A stretch of DNA of 64,000 nucleotides from PALSA-1003 sp963791945 (lineage in GTDB: Bacteria > Pseudomonadota > Gammaproteobacteria > Burkholderiales > Casimicrobiaceae), in NCBI GenBank assembly GCA_963791945.1, contig CAWBUD010000002.1, positions 1,798,001 to 1,862,000 of the forward strand, read 5' to 3'. A program made the translations under genes and the position numbers. The notes below the pieces were generated by a model that worked only from the letters and a program-made list of their open reading frames with translations, was not told where the DNA came from and ran no database searches. This document shows, piece after piece, positions 52,327 through 60,738 of the stretch. How positions within the stretch are numbered: the first letter of the stretch is position 1; every line of letters starts with the position of its first letter.

Positions 52327-53667
52327 ATGCGTTGCTTCATCGGCATCGATTTGGGCTCGACCACGACCAAGGCGGTGGTCATGGACGAAAATCAGACCGT
52401 CCTCGGGCGGGGCATCACCAACTCGCGCTCGAACTACGACACCGCGGCGGCGATCGCCAAGCAGGAGGCTCTCGTCAACGGTCGCTTCTACCTTTTCCGG
52501 CAAGCGCTCGGCAATACCGGCGCGCTGAACGGGGCGCTCGACGCTTTCTTGAGCCAACTCGAGCGCAGCTTTCGCTTCGAGCAGTATCTGGAGCAGCTCG
52601 CCGATCTCGAGGCGACCTGCCAGCGCAATGTCGGCAATGCCAAATTCGGTGACGCGGCAAGAAGCGTGAGCAGCGCGCTGGGCGAGGTGTTCAGGCGGCT
52701 TTCCGCCGAGTCAGCCGCGCTGTTCGCCCCCGGGGCGAAGCCCAAATCAGATTTCTTCCGCGACATCGCAGGGAGCCAGTACCTCGCGACCGGTGAGGTC
52801 GTCGCCAAGGAGTCGGGTATCCGCTACGACTTCCTGCTCAACGTGTTCGACCGCTCGATCATCGAGGTCGAGAACCGCAACTATGGCGACTCGATCAAAC
52901 GGCACCTGTTGGCGGCCCTCGAGCGCACTTTCGTCGCGCTCCCCGAAACCGCCGACCGCAGAGACAGGGTCGAGGCGCCGATCAGGGGCATTCTCGACAC
53001 GCCGCTCGAGGAAACGTATATCGTCGGTACCGGCTACGGCCGCGCCCGGCTGCCGTTCTCCAAGGAGCATGTCCGCTCCGAAATCCTGTGCCACGGGCTC
53101 GGCGCGCACGTGATGCACCCCGGGACGGCAACGGTGCTCGACATCGGCGGCCAGGACACCAAGGCGATTCAGGTCGATCCGAACGGGATCGTCGAGAGCT
53201 TCCAGATGAACGACCGCTGTGCTGCCGGTTGCGGCCGATACCTGGGCTACATCGCCGACGAGATGAACATGGGCCTGCACGAGCTGGGGCCGATGGCGAT
53301 GAAGTCGACCAAGACGATCCGCATCAACTCGACGTGCACGGTGTTCGCCGGCGCCGAGCTCCGCGACCGGCTGTCCCTCGGGGACAAGCGCGAGGACATC
53401 ATGGCCGGTCTGCACCGGGCCATCATCCTGCGCGCGATGTCGATCCTGGCGCGCTCCGGCGGCATCCGCAACGAGTTCACGTTCACCGGCGGTGTGGCCA
53501 AGAACCAGGCGGCGGTGAAGGCGCTGAAAGATCTCGTGCGTGAGAACTACGGCGAGCTGACGCTCAACATCAATCCCGATTCGATCTACACCGGTGCGCT
53601 CGGCGGCGCAACATTCGCGTGGCGCGCGGTGGTCGAGGAAGGAAAAGCGGCAGAGGCGCGGACATGA
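52327..53667 (+). CDS. bcrA: Benzoyl-CoA reductase subunit A (ATP-binding electron activase)
   Basis: 446 residues. An ASKHA-fold ATPase of the BcrA/BadF/BzdP class: phosphate-1 loop CFIGIDLGSTTTKAVVMD, phosphate-2 VLDIGGQDTKAI, cluster Cys in NDRCAAGCGRYL and STCTVFAGAEL, and adenosine loop FTGGVAKNQA. Each subunit of the AD dimer hydrolyses ATP and shares one bridging [4Fe-4S] cluster that is energised before electron transfer to BC. The length is normal. It ends in an ATGA overlap with bcrD. Confidence 0.95.
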   Translation: MRCFIGIDLGSTTTKAVVMDENQTVLGRGITNSRSNYDTAAAIAKQEALVNGRFYLFRQALGNTGALNGALDAFLSQLERSFRFEQYLEQLADLEATCQRNVGNAKFGDAARSVSSALGEVFRRLSAESAALFAPGAKPKSDFFRDIAGSQYLATGEVVAKESGIRYDFLLNVFDRSIIEVENRNYGDSIKRHLLAALERTFVALPETADRRDRVEAPIRGILDTPLEETYIVGTGYGRARLPFSKEHVRSEILCHGLGAHVMHPGTATVLDIGGQDTKAIQVDPNGIVESFQMNDRCAAGCGRYLGYIADEMNMGLHELGPMAMKSTKTIRINSTCTVFAGAELRDRLSLGDKREDIMAGLHRAIILRAMSILARSGGIRNEFTFTGGVAKNQAAVKALKDLVRENYGELTLNINPDSIYTGALGGATFAWRAVVEEGKAAEART

Positions 53668-54503
53668 CTTACACGATCGGCATTGACATCGGCTCGGGCG
53701 CGGTCAAGAGCGCGCTCTTCAGCGTGAACGGCGGCAAGCAGGAGTGGCTCGCCAAGCGGTGCGAGCGCATCCGGAGGCGCGACCCGATGCAGCTCGCGCA
53801 GGAGGGCTATGACGGCGTGCTCGAGGATGCGGGACTCAAGCCAGACGTTATCGACTACGTCGCGACCACCGGCGAGGGTGAGAACGTCAAGTTCGCCACC
53901 GGTCACTTCTATTCGATGACCACGCATGCCCGCGGCGGCGTATTCCTGCATCCTGGAGTCAGCGCTGTGGTCGACATCGGCGCGCTCAACGGCCGCGCGA
54001 TCTACGTCGACGAACGCGGCAAGGTGCTTTCGTACAAGATGACCAGTCAGTGCGCATCGGGGTCGGGGCAATTTCTCGAAAACATCGCTCGCTACCTCGG
54101 TGTCGCGATCGAGGAGATCGGCCCGCTGTCGCAAAGCTCGCAGAACCCCGAGAAGTGCAGCTCGATCTGCGCGGTGCTCGCCGAGACGGACGTCATCAAC
54201 ATGGTGTCGCGGGGCATCGCGACCAACGATATCCTGAAGGGCATCCACCTCTCCATGGCGTCGCGGATCGTGAAACTTCTCAAAGTTACGGGCATCAAGG
54301 AAGGTACGGCGCTTCTCACAGGCGGGCTCGCGCTGGACACGGGCTTGCTGGCGGCAATCCAGGAGGAGATGGTCAACGAGAAGGTGAACGTGACGGCCAT
54401 CAGCCATCCGGACTCGATCTATGCCGGTGCGATCGGCGCAGCGCTGTGGGGCGGATTCCGGCACGCGAAGCTGCGCGAATTGCAGGACCGCGCCGCGGCC
54501 TGA
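53664..54503 (+). CDS. bcrD: Benzoyl-CoA reductase subunit D (ATP-binding electron activase)
   Basis: 279 residues from the ATG at 53664. The shorter ASKHA subunit, BcrD/BadG-like: YTIGIDIGSGAVKSALF, VDIGALNGRAIYVD, cluster Cys in TSQCASGSGQFLEN and SSICAVLAETDVIN, and LLTGGLALDTGL. It pairs with BcrA around the shared iron-sulfur cluster. A ferredoxin gene follows after 19 bases, so the whole electron path is in one transcript. Confidence 0.95.
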   Translation: MTYTIGIDIGSGAVKSALFSVNGGKQEWLAKRCERIRRRDPMQLAQEGYDGVLEDAGLKPDVIDYVATTGEGENVKFATGHFYSMTTHARGGVFLHPGVSAVVDIGALNGRAIYVDERGKVLSYKMTSQCASGSGQFLENIARYLGVAIEEIGPLSQSSQNPEKCSSICAVLAETDVINMVSRGIATNDILKGIHLSMASRIVKLLKVTGIKEGTALLTGGLALDTGLLAAIQEEMVNEKVNVTAISHPDSIYAGAIGAALWGGFRHAKLRELQDRAAA

Positions 54504-54522
54504 TTCAAAGTAGGAGACTTCC

Positions 54523-54768
54523 ATGGCGTTACTCATCAACGACAATTGCACCGCCTGCGACGCCTGCAAGCCGGTGTGCCCCAACGAGGCGATCAGCGTC
54601 GGCGATCCGAAATACGTGATCGACCCGCTGCGCTGCACCGAATGCGTGGGCGCGGAAGACGAGCCGCAGTGCAAGCTCGTCTGCCCGGCCGATTGCATCG
54701 TCGTGAATCCGGACTTCCAGGAATCGCCCGACGAGCTGATGGCGAAGTACGCCTCGCTGCACGGCTAG
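54523..54768 (+). CDS. fdx: 2[4Fe-4S] ferredoxin, electron donor to benzoyl-CoA reductase
   Basis: 81 residues with the Chromatium/Thauera-type spacing: CTACDACKPVCP for one cluster and CTECVGAEDEPQCKLVCP, with the six-residue insertion, for the other. Ferredoxins of this type have two very low potential clusters and are the physiological donors for benzoyl-CoA reductase in Thauera. It is preceded by AGGAGACTTCC and is last in the bcr operon. In Thauera the ferredoxin gene lies at the other end of the cluster. Confidence 0.94.
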   Translation: MALLINDNCTACDACKPVCPNEAISVGDPKYVIDPLRCTECVGAEDEPQCKLVCPADCIVVNPDFQESPDELMAKYASLHG

Positions 54769-54782
54769 CAGATCAGCGCGGG

Positions 54783-55934
54783 TCACCTCGCGTTGCGTCC
54801 AGCCCGAATCGCGGCAGACGCGGTGCTCGCGATGAATGCAGCGATCGCCAGCGCGTTGAGCAGTCCGCCCAGACGCGTCCAGATCAACGGTGCGCCCGCA
54901 TCGCCGGCGAGCCGCACCAGCAGGGAAAGGTGCAGCAAGGCAAGAGGGACGTAGAACGTCGGATGGTAGCGCACACCGATCCGCAGAACGGCGGGAACGA
55001 TGATCGGCGCGTGCCCGAACACCATCGAGAAGACGAAGCCCAGCCCGATCGCGTGCAGCGCGGCGTCGTACGATCGCGTCCCCGGCCACAGTCCGCCGGA
55101 CGCGAGGATGAGGCAGCCCGCCAGCGCGAGCCAGGCATAACCCGTCAGCAGGCACACGGCGATAAAGCGCGTCAATCCCTGTTTGCGAACCGTCCGCCGC
55201 GCGATGTCCTGCTTCACGAGCCAGGCCGAGAGCGCCACGAGTCCGGCCGCAAAGACCTGCGCGCCCCAGCTCGACGCCGCGCCGGCCAGGCCCACGCCGA
55301 TGACGGCGACGATGGCCGCGAACGTCCCTCTTGCGACCGGCGACGGCATCAGGAAGCGCGAGAGCTCGAGCCGTTCGCCGGCGATGGTCAGAATGAGGAA
55401 TGCAAACCACCACGACGCGACCTCGTGCGGGCTCGCCCCCGCGGCCCACAGTGCATTGCCGATGGTCCAGCACGCCGCACCCAATGCGATCGTCAAGGTG
55501 AACAACGCCTTCTGACGGCGAAAGATGTCGACGGATGCGGCCAGCAGCACCAGGCTCCCGGCGACGAACAGCCAGGTCGCGGCGTGCACTTCGCCGGCGA
55601 TCGCTGCCAGCGTGCCGGCGCCCGCGAGAAGCGGACCCGGATACGGCCAGTAGCGGCCGATGGCCACGGCCCGTTCGAGGGCAATGACCACGCCGAAAAA
55701 GCCGCAGATCATCAGCGGCCCGTGCAGCGCGGCCGCTCGCGCGATCGAGTCGGGGACGCTCCAGCCGAGCTGCGCCAATCCTGCGCCGACGCCGACCAGG
55801 AGCCCGACGAAGCCGAGGATCAGCAGCGGCGTGCGCGAGCGCGGCGGCAGGTCCCCGTGCGGCAAGGCCGGGGCCGATGCGGTCTCGGACCGCGCGGCGC
55901 TCGACGGGTCGATCTTCGGCGGCGCGCCGTGCAT
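54783..55934 (-). CDS. NnrS-like multi-span membrane protein
   Basis: 383 residues with about 11-12 hydrophobic segments. The spacing of segments and conserved His (AALHGPLMICGFFGVVIALERAVAIG, HAIGLGFVFSMVFGHAPIIVPAVLRIG) places it near NnrS-type haem/copper proteins, though it is diverged from the copy at 2502-3752. It is the last gene of a four-gene leftward set with hemerythrin, tandem GNAT and a MIP18 protein, and it converges on the ferredoxin gene 14 bases away. A role in NO or oxygen tolerance is inferred. Confidence 0.72.
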   Translation of the reverse strand: MHGAPPKIDPSSAARSETASAPALPHGDLPPRSRTPLLILGFVGLLVGVGAGLAQLGWSVPDSIARAAALHGPLMICGFFGVVIALERAVAIGRYWPYPGPLLAGAGTLAAIAGEVHAATWLFVAGSLVLLAASVDIFRRQKALFTLTIALGAACWTIGNALWAAGASPHEVASWWFAFLILTIAGERLELSRFLMPSPVARGTFAAIVAVIGVGLAGAASSWGAQVFAAGLVALSAWLVKQDIARRTVRKQGLTRFIAVCLLTGYAWLALAGCLILASGGLWPGTRSYDAALHAIGLGFVFSMVFGHAPIIVPAVLRIGVRYHPTFYVPLALLHLSLLVRLAGDAGAPLIWTRLGGLLNALAIAAFIASTASAAIRAGRNAR

Positions 55935-55965
55935 CAGTCCCGCCTTGCGCCGGATTCGCGAGGAG

Positions 55966-56286
55966 CTAGAACGTCCAGCCGAAATGCTCCTTGGCGATCC
56001 CGGTCATCTTGTCGGGCGTCCAGGGCGGATCCCAGACGAGGCGCACGTCCACGATGGTTCCCTCCGGAACGATAGCTTCGATGGCGCTCCGCGCCTCCTC
56101 GGTCAGCATCTGCGCCATGGGACATGCCGCCGTGGTCATCGTCATCTCCACGTTCACGGCATCGGCCCCGACCTCGACGCGGTAGACGAGGCCGAGATCG
56201 ACGATGTTCATCCCCGCTTCGGGGTCCTCGACCTGCCGCAGCACCTCGCGCACCAGATCGTCGCTGGGCATCGGCGAAGAGACCAT
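55966..56286 (-). CDS. MIP18/DUF59 family iron-sulfur assembly factor (SufT/PaaD-like)
   Basis: 106 residues from the ATG at 56286; an ATG at 56271 is an alternative. The single domain has EVLRQVEDPEAGMNIVDLGLVY, then the Cys-bearing TMTTAACPMAQM and VRLVWDPPWTPDKM. Family members help mature [4Fe-4S] proteins. Here it may service benzoyl-CoA reductase, the Kor enzymes or NO-damaged clusters. It lies 20 bases after the GNAT gene and 31 before the NnrS-like gene on the same strand. Confidence 0.88.
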   Translation of the reverse strand: MVSSPMPSDDLVREVLRQVEDPEAGMNIVDLGLVYRVEVGADAVNVEMTMTTAACPMAQMLTEEARSAIEAIVPEGTIVDVRLVWDPPWTPDKMTGIAKEHFGWTF

Positions 56287-56305
56287 GTTCCCTTGAGTCG
56301 ACGCG

Positions 56306-57319
56306 TTAAGTGAGCCGACGCACGAAAGGCACGCGCTGCGAAGGAGCGAATCCGGCGTCGTAGAGAAAACCCAGCAGCGCGAGGTCGTGAGGTGCGACCA
56401 CGGTTTCCACCCGCTCGACGCGCAGCGCGCCCAGGTTGACGAACAGTTGCGACAGGAGCGCGTGGCCCGCGCCGCGGCGCGTGTATCGGCTATCGACCCC
56501 GATCGTATCGATGACGGCCACCGGTTCCGTTCGGCCGAAATCGCCCAGGTCCACGCGCGCCATCAGGAAACCGACGATCGTGCCTTCCATGCGGGCGGTC
56601 AACGAGACGCGGATCGCCGAATCGTGGATTGCCTCGACGATCTTGTGCTGCATGTAATCCCGGCGGTCGCGGCCGGTAATGCTGCGGTCGATGCGGACGA
56701 TGTCGGCAAGATCGCCCGCTTCCATCCCTCGGACGTCGGCGTCGTCGCGCGCCAGCCGCTCGAAATCGTTGCCGGGCCGGCCCCCGTAGTTGACTTCGGT
56801 CGCCGGGCCCTCGCCTTCCGGCATGGCCGGTGGATGGTCGCGCTGCGGCGTGTACTGCCCGCCGGCCACCGCGCAATCGACGACGTGGTTGGGCGCCAGC
56901 GTGAAGCCCATTGCATCGAGCCAGCGCAGCATCGCGTGGTTGGTCCACGCGGAGGTCGTGCGCAACTCGACAATGCCGTGGCGGCGACCGTAGTCGGAAA
57001 GCGCGTCGAACAGACACGCGCCGACATGCTGACCCTTGGCGTCGCTGCGCACGCCGATGACTTCGAGCCGCAGCGCGGGCGCCACGCGGCCGAACTCACC
57101 GGTGAGCACGCGCGCGAGGATGTAACCCGCGAGACCCTGGCTGTCGACGGCCGCGAACTGCGCATGCAGCTTCGGCTCGTTGAGCGCCGCCAGGAGCCTG
57201 CGCTCGAAATACGCGCGGCGCGTCATTCCCTCGCTGGCTGCATCGATCGCGACGACGGCGGCGAGGTCCTCGCGCAGCAACGGGCGAATCGTGACGCCCT
57301 GAAGTGTAGCGGCTTCCAT
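56306..57319 (-). CDS. Protein with two tandem GNAT acetyltransferase domains
   Basis: 337 residues. The N-terminal domain (about 8-140) has VIGVRSDAKGQHVGACLFDAL and the C-terminal domain (about 195-335) has VIDTIGVDSRYTRRGAGHALL; only the second keeps the full basic Q/R-x2-G-x-G/A acetyl-CoA loop, the first having KGQHVG. A 50-residue linker joins them. In Rhodopseudomonas, GNAT enzymes acetylate and inactivate benzoate-CoA ligase, so a regulatory role in this aromatic cluster is possible. It is codirectional with hemerythrin and the MIP18 gene. Confidence 0.85.
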   Translation of the reverse strand: MEAATLQGVTIRPLLREDLAAVVAIDAASEGMTRRAYFERRLLAALNEPKLHAQFAAVDSQGLAGYILARVLTGEFGRVAPALRLEVIGVRSDAKGQHVGACLFDALSDYGRRHGIVELRTTSAWTNHAMLRWLDAMGFTLAPNHVVDCAVAGGQYTPQRDHPPAMPEGEGPATEVNYGGRPGNDFERLARDDADVRGMEAGDLADIVRIDRSITGRDRRDYMQHKIVEAIHDSAIRVSLTARMEGTIVGFLMARVDLGDFGRTEPVAVIDTIGVDSRYTRRGAGHALLSQLFVNLGALRVERVETVVAPHDLALLGFLYDAGFAPSQRVPFVRRLT

Positions 57320-57350
57320 GATCGCTCCCTCCGCGGCGTTTAGTCGCGGC

Positions 57351-57848
57351 TCAGGCGGTCGCGTGGGCGAGGGCGAGCTCGCGATCGGTGTCGTCGTCGA
57401 GCACGTCGTCCAGCAGCGGCAGAAGGGCCATCGTTTCCTTGTGAATGTGGGCAGTCAGCCGCTCGGCCGCCTCCAGCGCGCTGCGCTTCAAGGCCTTCCA
57501 GGCGTCGCTCTCGAGCGTTCCTGTCGCGGCTGCGCGTGCGAGGGGCAAGAGCTCGGCGGTCACTTCCCGGATGGCCACGTGCTCCTCCATGAGCAGGCCC
57601 ACGAGGTCGCCTTCTCCGGCGGCCTCGAGCCTTGGGAAAAGCTCGCGCTCCTCGAAATCGAAGTGCCGGGCGACGTCGCGTTCGATGTGATTCGCCAGCG
57701 ACGCGGCCACTCGGGCAAGCCCGGGATCGCGTGCCGCGGGCGGGGCCGGGCTCACGAAGGTCTGCTCGACCCGACTCAGCAGCTCCAGCGTGGAGCGATG
57801 CTCCTCGTCGAGCGCACGGTTGACCTGTCTCCGGAAATCCATTTGCAA
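57351..57848 (-). CDS. Hemerythrin HHE-domain protein
   Basis: 165 residues; the ATG at 57848 or 57842 may start it. Four helices carry the iron-ligand pattern: EEHRSTLELL, NHIERDVARHFDFEERELFP, MEEHVAIREV and AHIHKETMALLPLLD. Bacterial HHE proteins bind O2 or NO, or repair iron centres (as RIC/YtfE does). It heads the four-gene set with GNAT, MIP18 and NnrS-like genes and lies 62 bases after the acyl-CoA dehydrogenase gene, possibly in one long transcript. Confidence 0.86.
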   Translation of the reverse strand: MQMDFRRQVNRALDEEHRSTLELLSRVEQTFVSPAPPAARDPGLARVAASLANHIERDVARHFDFEERELFPRLEAAGEGDLVGLLMEEHVAIREVTAELLPLARAAATGTLESDAWKALKRSALEAAERLTAHIHKETMALLPLLDDVLDDDTDRELALAHATA

Positions 57849-57910
57849 TCTTTATGCGAGCGCCATGTCCGACGATAGCCCAAGCCACGCCGGAACGCCC
57901 TTGATCCCGG

Positions 57911-59131
57911 TCAACTTGGCGTCGATTGGCGGTCGCTTCCGGACGCTTGGGCCGACATCCCATCCAATACCCGCGATGCGATCACGAGCTTAAGCACTTC
58001 GCTCGTGCCCTCGTAGATGCGCAGCGCGCGCACGTCGCGATAGAGGCGCTCCACGGCCATTCCCCGCACCACGCCCAGGCCGCCGAAGATCTGCACGGCC
58101 GCGTCGATGACCTGCTGCGCCGATTCGGTGGCGAACAGTTTCGCGATCGACGCCTCGCGCGTCACGCGCCCGCCGGCGACGTCCCGCGTCCAGCCCGCGC
58201 GGTAGACCAGCAGCGCGGCGGCATCCACGGCTACCGCCATGTCGGCGAGCTTCGCCTGAGTGAGCTGATACTCGGACAAGGCGCGGCCGAAGACGCGGCG
58301 CTTGACCGCCCAGCGCGCGGCTTCGTCGAAGGCGCGCCGCGCGAAGCCGAGCGCGGCGGCACCGACCGTGGAACGGAAGACGTCGAGTGTCGCCATCGCG
58401 ATCTTGAAGCCCTCGCCCGGTCGGCCGAGCAGCCGGTCGGCCGCGACTCGGCAACCGGTGAAGCGTAGCGTTCCCAACGGGTGCGGAGCGATCACGTCGA
58501 TGCGTTCCGACGCATCCAAGCCGTGGGCGTCGGCGTCGACGATGAAGGCTGACAAGCCCTTCGTACCCTCGCCTTCGCCGGTTCGCGCAAAAACGATGTA
58601 GTAGTGCGCGAGCCCCGCGTTGGAGATCCACGTCTTCACGCCATCGAGACGCCAGCCATCGCCTTCGCGCGTGGCGCGGGTGGCGATGGCGCCCGCGTCC
58701 GATCCGGCATCCGGCTCCGACAACGCGAACGCGCCGATGAGCCTGCCGGCCACGACGCCGGGGAGCAGCGAGCGCTTCTGGTCTTCGGTCCCGAAGAGCG
58801 TGACGGGAACGCTGCCCAATCCCTGCATGGCGAATGCGAAGTCGGCGAGCCCCGAAGCTCGCGCCAGAATTTCGCGGGCGAGGCACAGGCTGCGCACGTC
58901 GAGCTGCTCGCGCGCTCCGCCGTAAGCCGCGGGAACGCAAACACGCAGCAACCCGGCGCGCCCTAACTCGGCCACGAGCCGCCCCGCGCACGCGTAGACC
59001 GCGTCGAGATTTCCGTCGGCGCCGTCGAGCAGTCTCGGCAGCGCGTCCGCCGTCCAGCGCTGGAACGTGTGTGCCTGATCGCGGTGGCCCTCGTCGAAGA
59101 ACGGCCACGCCAGGTGACTCGTATCGGGCAT
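57911..59131 (-). CDS. Acyl-CoA dehydrogenase
   Basis: 406 residues from the ATG at 59131, which overlaps the upstream hydratase stop. FAD-dependent family with FALSEPDAGSDAGAIATRA, TWISNAGLAHYYIVFARTG, QIFGGLGVVRGMAVERLYRDVRALRIYEGTSEV; the Glu of YEGTSE is at the usual catalytic-base position. It would introduce a double bond into an alicyclic or linear acyl-CoA. It is last in a ligase-livF-ech-SDR-ech-acd unit; candidate substrates are cyclohexanecarboxyl-CoA-like or pimelyl/aminobenzoyl-derived thioesters. Confidence 0.88.
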   Translation of the reverse strand: MPDTSHLAWPFFDEGHRDQAHTFQRWTADALPRLLDGADGNLDAVYACAGRLVAELGRAGLLRVCVPAAYGGAREQLDVRSLCLAREILARASGLADFAFAMQGLGSVPVTLFGTEDQKRSLLPGVVAGRLIGAFALSEPDAGSDAGAIATRATREGDGWRLDGVKTWISNAGLAHYYIVFARTGEGEGTKGLSAFIVDADAHGLDASERIDVIAPHPLGTLRFTGCRVAADRLLGRPGEGFKIAMATLDVFRSTVGAAALGFARRAFDEAARWAVKRRVFGRALSEYQLTQAKLADMAVAVDAAALLVYRAGWTRDVAGGRVTREASIAKLFATESAQQVIDAAVQIFGGLGVVRGMAVERLYRDVRALRIYEGTSEVLKLVIASRVLDGMSAQASGSDRQSTPS

Positions 59132-59949
59132 CAGTTGCCCTCGAACACGGGCTTCTGCTTGGCGACGAAGGCATGGTAGGCGCGCTCGAAGTCCTGCGTC
59201 TGCATGCAGATCGCCTGCGCCTGGGCTTCGGCCTCGATGCACTCGCCCAAGCCCGAGCTCCACTCCTGCCACAGCATCGTCTTGGTCATCGCATGGCCGA
59301 AGGTCGGACCGTCGGCCAGACTCGTGGCCATCGCAGTCGCTTCCTCCAGGAGCTTCTCCGGCTCGATCAGCCGGTTGTAGAAACCGAAGCGCTCCGCCTC
59401 CTCGCCGCCGACCACCCGTCCCGTATAGAGCAGGTCGGCCGCGCGCGACAAACCAATGAGGCGCGGCAGCAGCGTGCACGCGCCCATGTCGGCGGCGGCG
59501 AGACCGACGCGAACGAACAGGAATGCGAGCTTGCTGCGTGCGGTGGCGAAGCGCATGTCGGAAGCGCAGGCGATGAGCGCGCCGGCGCCCGTGCACACGC
59601 CGTCGATCGCGGCGATGATCGGCTGCGGACAGCCGCGCATGGCCTTCACCACGTCGCCCGTCATGCGCGTGAACGCCAGCAGCTCGGGCATGTCCATCTG
59701 CACCAGCTTGCCGATGATGTCGTGAACGTCGCCGCCGGAGCAGAAATTGCCGCCTTCGCCGGTGAACACGACGGCCTTGACGTCCGTGGCGTAGACCATC
59801 TCGCGGAACAGATCGCGCAGCTCGCCGTAGGATTCGAGCGTCAGCGGATTCTTCCGCTCCGGCCGGTTTAGGGTGATCGTGGCGACCTTGCCCTTGACCG
59901 CGTAGCCGAAGTGCTCGGACCGATAACCGGCAAGTTGGATGCGTTTCAT
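59131..59949 (-). CDS. Enoyl-CoA hydratase/isomerase family protein
   Basis: 272 residues. Crotonase fold with VATITLNRPERKNPLTLESY, oxyanion-hole GGNFCSGGDVHDIIG and AIDGVCTGAGALIACASDMRFA, and a C-terminal AFVAKQKPVFEGN. The sequence style recalls the hydratases of CoA-dependent 2-aminobenzoate clusters in betaproteobacteria rather than BadI, so ring-opened aminobenzoyl-CoA intermediates are one possibility. It is followed by an ATGA overlap into the acyl-CoA dehydrogenase. Confidence 0.86.
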   Translation of the reverse strand: MKRIQLAGYRSEHFGYAVKGKVATITLNRPERKNPLTLESYGELRDLFREMVYATDVKAVVFTGEGGNFCSGGDVHDIIGKLVQMDMPELLAFTRMTGDVVKAMRGCPQPIIAAIDGVCTGAGALIACASDMRFATARSKLAFLFVRVGLAAADMGACTLLPRLIGLSRAADLLYTGRVVGGEEAERFGFYNRLIEPEKLLEEATAMATSLADGPTFGHAMTKTMLWQEWSSGLGECIEAEAQAQAICMQTQDFERAYHAFVAKQKPVFEGN

Positions 59950-59977
59950 GTGTTCTCGTTCCTTGTTCGTGGGAGAT

Positions 59978-60721
59978 TCAGACCATCGTCAAGCCGCCGC
60001 TCACGCTCAGCACCTGTCCGGTGATATAGCTGGCGCGGTCGCTGGCGAAGAACACCACCGCGTCGGCGATCTCGGAGGGTTTGCCGAACCGGCGGAACGG
60101 AATGGCTTTCTTGAACAGCTCGAGATGCTTCTCCGGTACCGCGAACAGGAGCGGCGTCTCCGTGGGGCCCGGGCAAACGCAGTTGACGTTGATGTTGTAA
60201 CGGGCCGTCTCTCGAGCCAGCGACTTGGTGAAGGCGATAAGCCCTCCTTTGGCGCCCGAGTACACGGTTTCGCCGAGGCTGCCGACACGCCCGGCGTCGC
60301 TCGCGATGTTGACGATCTTGCCGCTGCCGCGTTCCAGCATCTTCGGCAACAGCGCTTTGACGAGCTTCATCGGTCCGACGAAGTTGAGCGCCACCAGTTT
60401 GTCCCAGAGCTCGGGCGTGGTTTCCCAGAACGGTTTGGTCTGGCCCCAGCCCGCGCCGTTGACGAGTATATCGACCGCGCCGACCTTCGCCTGCACCGTT
60501 TCCGCGAAGGCGTTGATCGAAGCCTCGCTGGTGAGATCGACGGCATGGAATTCCGCCTTTTGGCCCTTGTTGCGGATGGCCGCCGCGGCCGCCTCGCCCT
60601 TCTCGCGATCGATATCGCCGCAGACGACCAGGGCGCCGGCTTCGGCCAGCGCCTCAGCGGTTGCCTTGCCGATGCCGGAGGCGGCGCCCGTCACCACCGC
60701 GACCTTGTTCTCGAAGCCCAT
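59978..60721 (-). CDS. Short-chain dehydrogenase (BadH-like 3-hydroxyacyl-CoA dehydrogenase)
   Basis: 247 residues from the ATG at 60721. Classical SDR motifs: VVTGAASGIGKATAEALAEA, NGAGW in place of NNAG, Ser in NIASDAGRVGSLGE, catalytic Tyr-Lys in YSGAKGGL, and the C-terminal SVSGGLTMV. It most resembles the BadH group (2-hydroxycyclohexanecarboxyl-CoA dehydrogenase) and its aminobenzoate-pathway relatives. It uses NAD(P)+ to oxidise a hydroxyacyl-CoA formed by a neighbouring hydratase. Confidence 0.88.
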   Translation of the reverse strand: MGFENKVAVVTGAASGIGKATAEALAEAGALVVCGDIDREKGEAAAAAIRNKGQKAEFHAVDLTSEASINAFAETVQAKVGAVDILVNGAGWGQTKPFWETTPELWDKLVALNFVGPMKLVKALLPKMLERGSGKIVNIASDAGRVGSLGETVYSGAKGGLIAFTKSLARETARYNINVNCVCPGPTETPLLFAVPEKHLELFKKAIPFRRFGKPSEIADAVVFFASDRASYITGQVLSVSGGLTMV

Positions 60722-60738
60722 GGAATGTCCTTCCAGTA

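Noticed and set aside
57987..57992. Single CTTAAG near the acyl-CoA dehydrogenase 3' end
   Set aside because: Only one half-site, inside a coding region, so not counted with the paired boxes at 17.7 and 18.6 kb.
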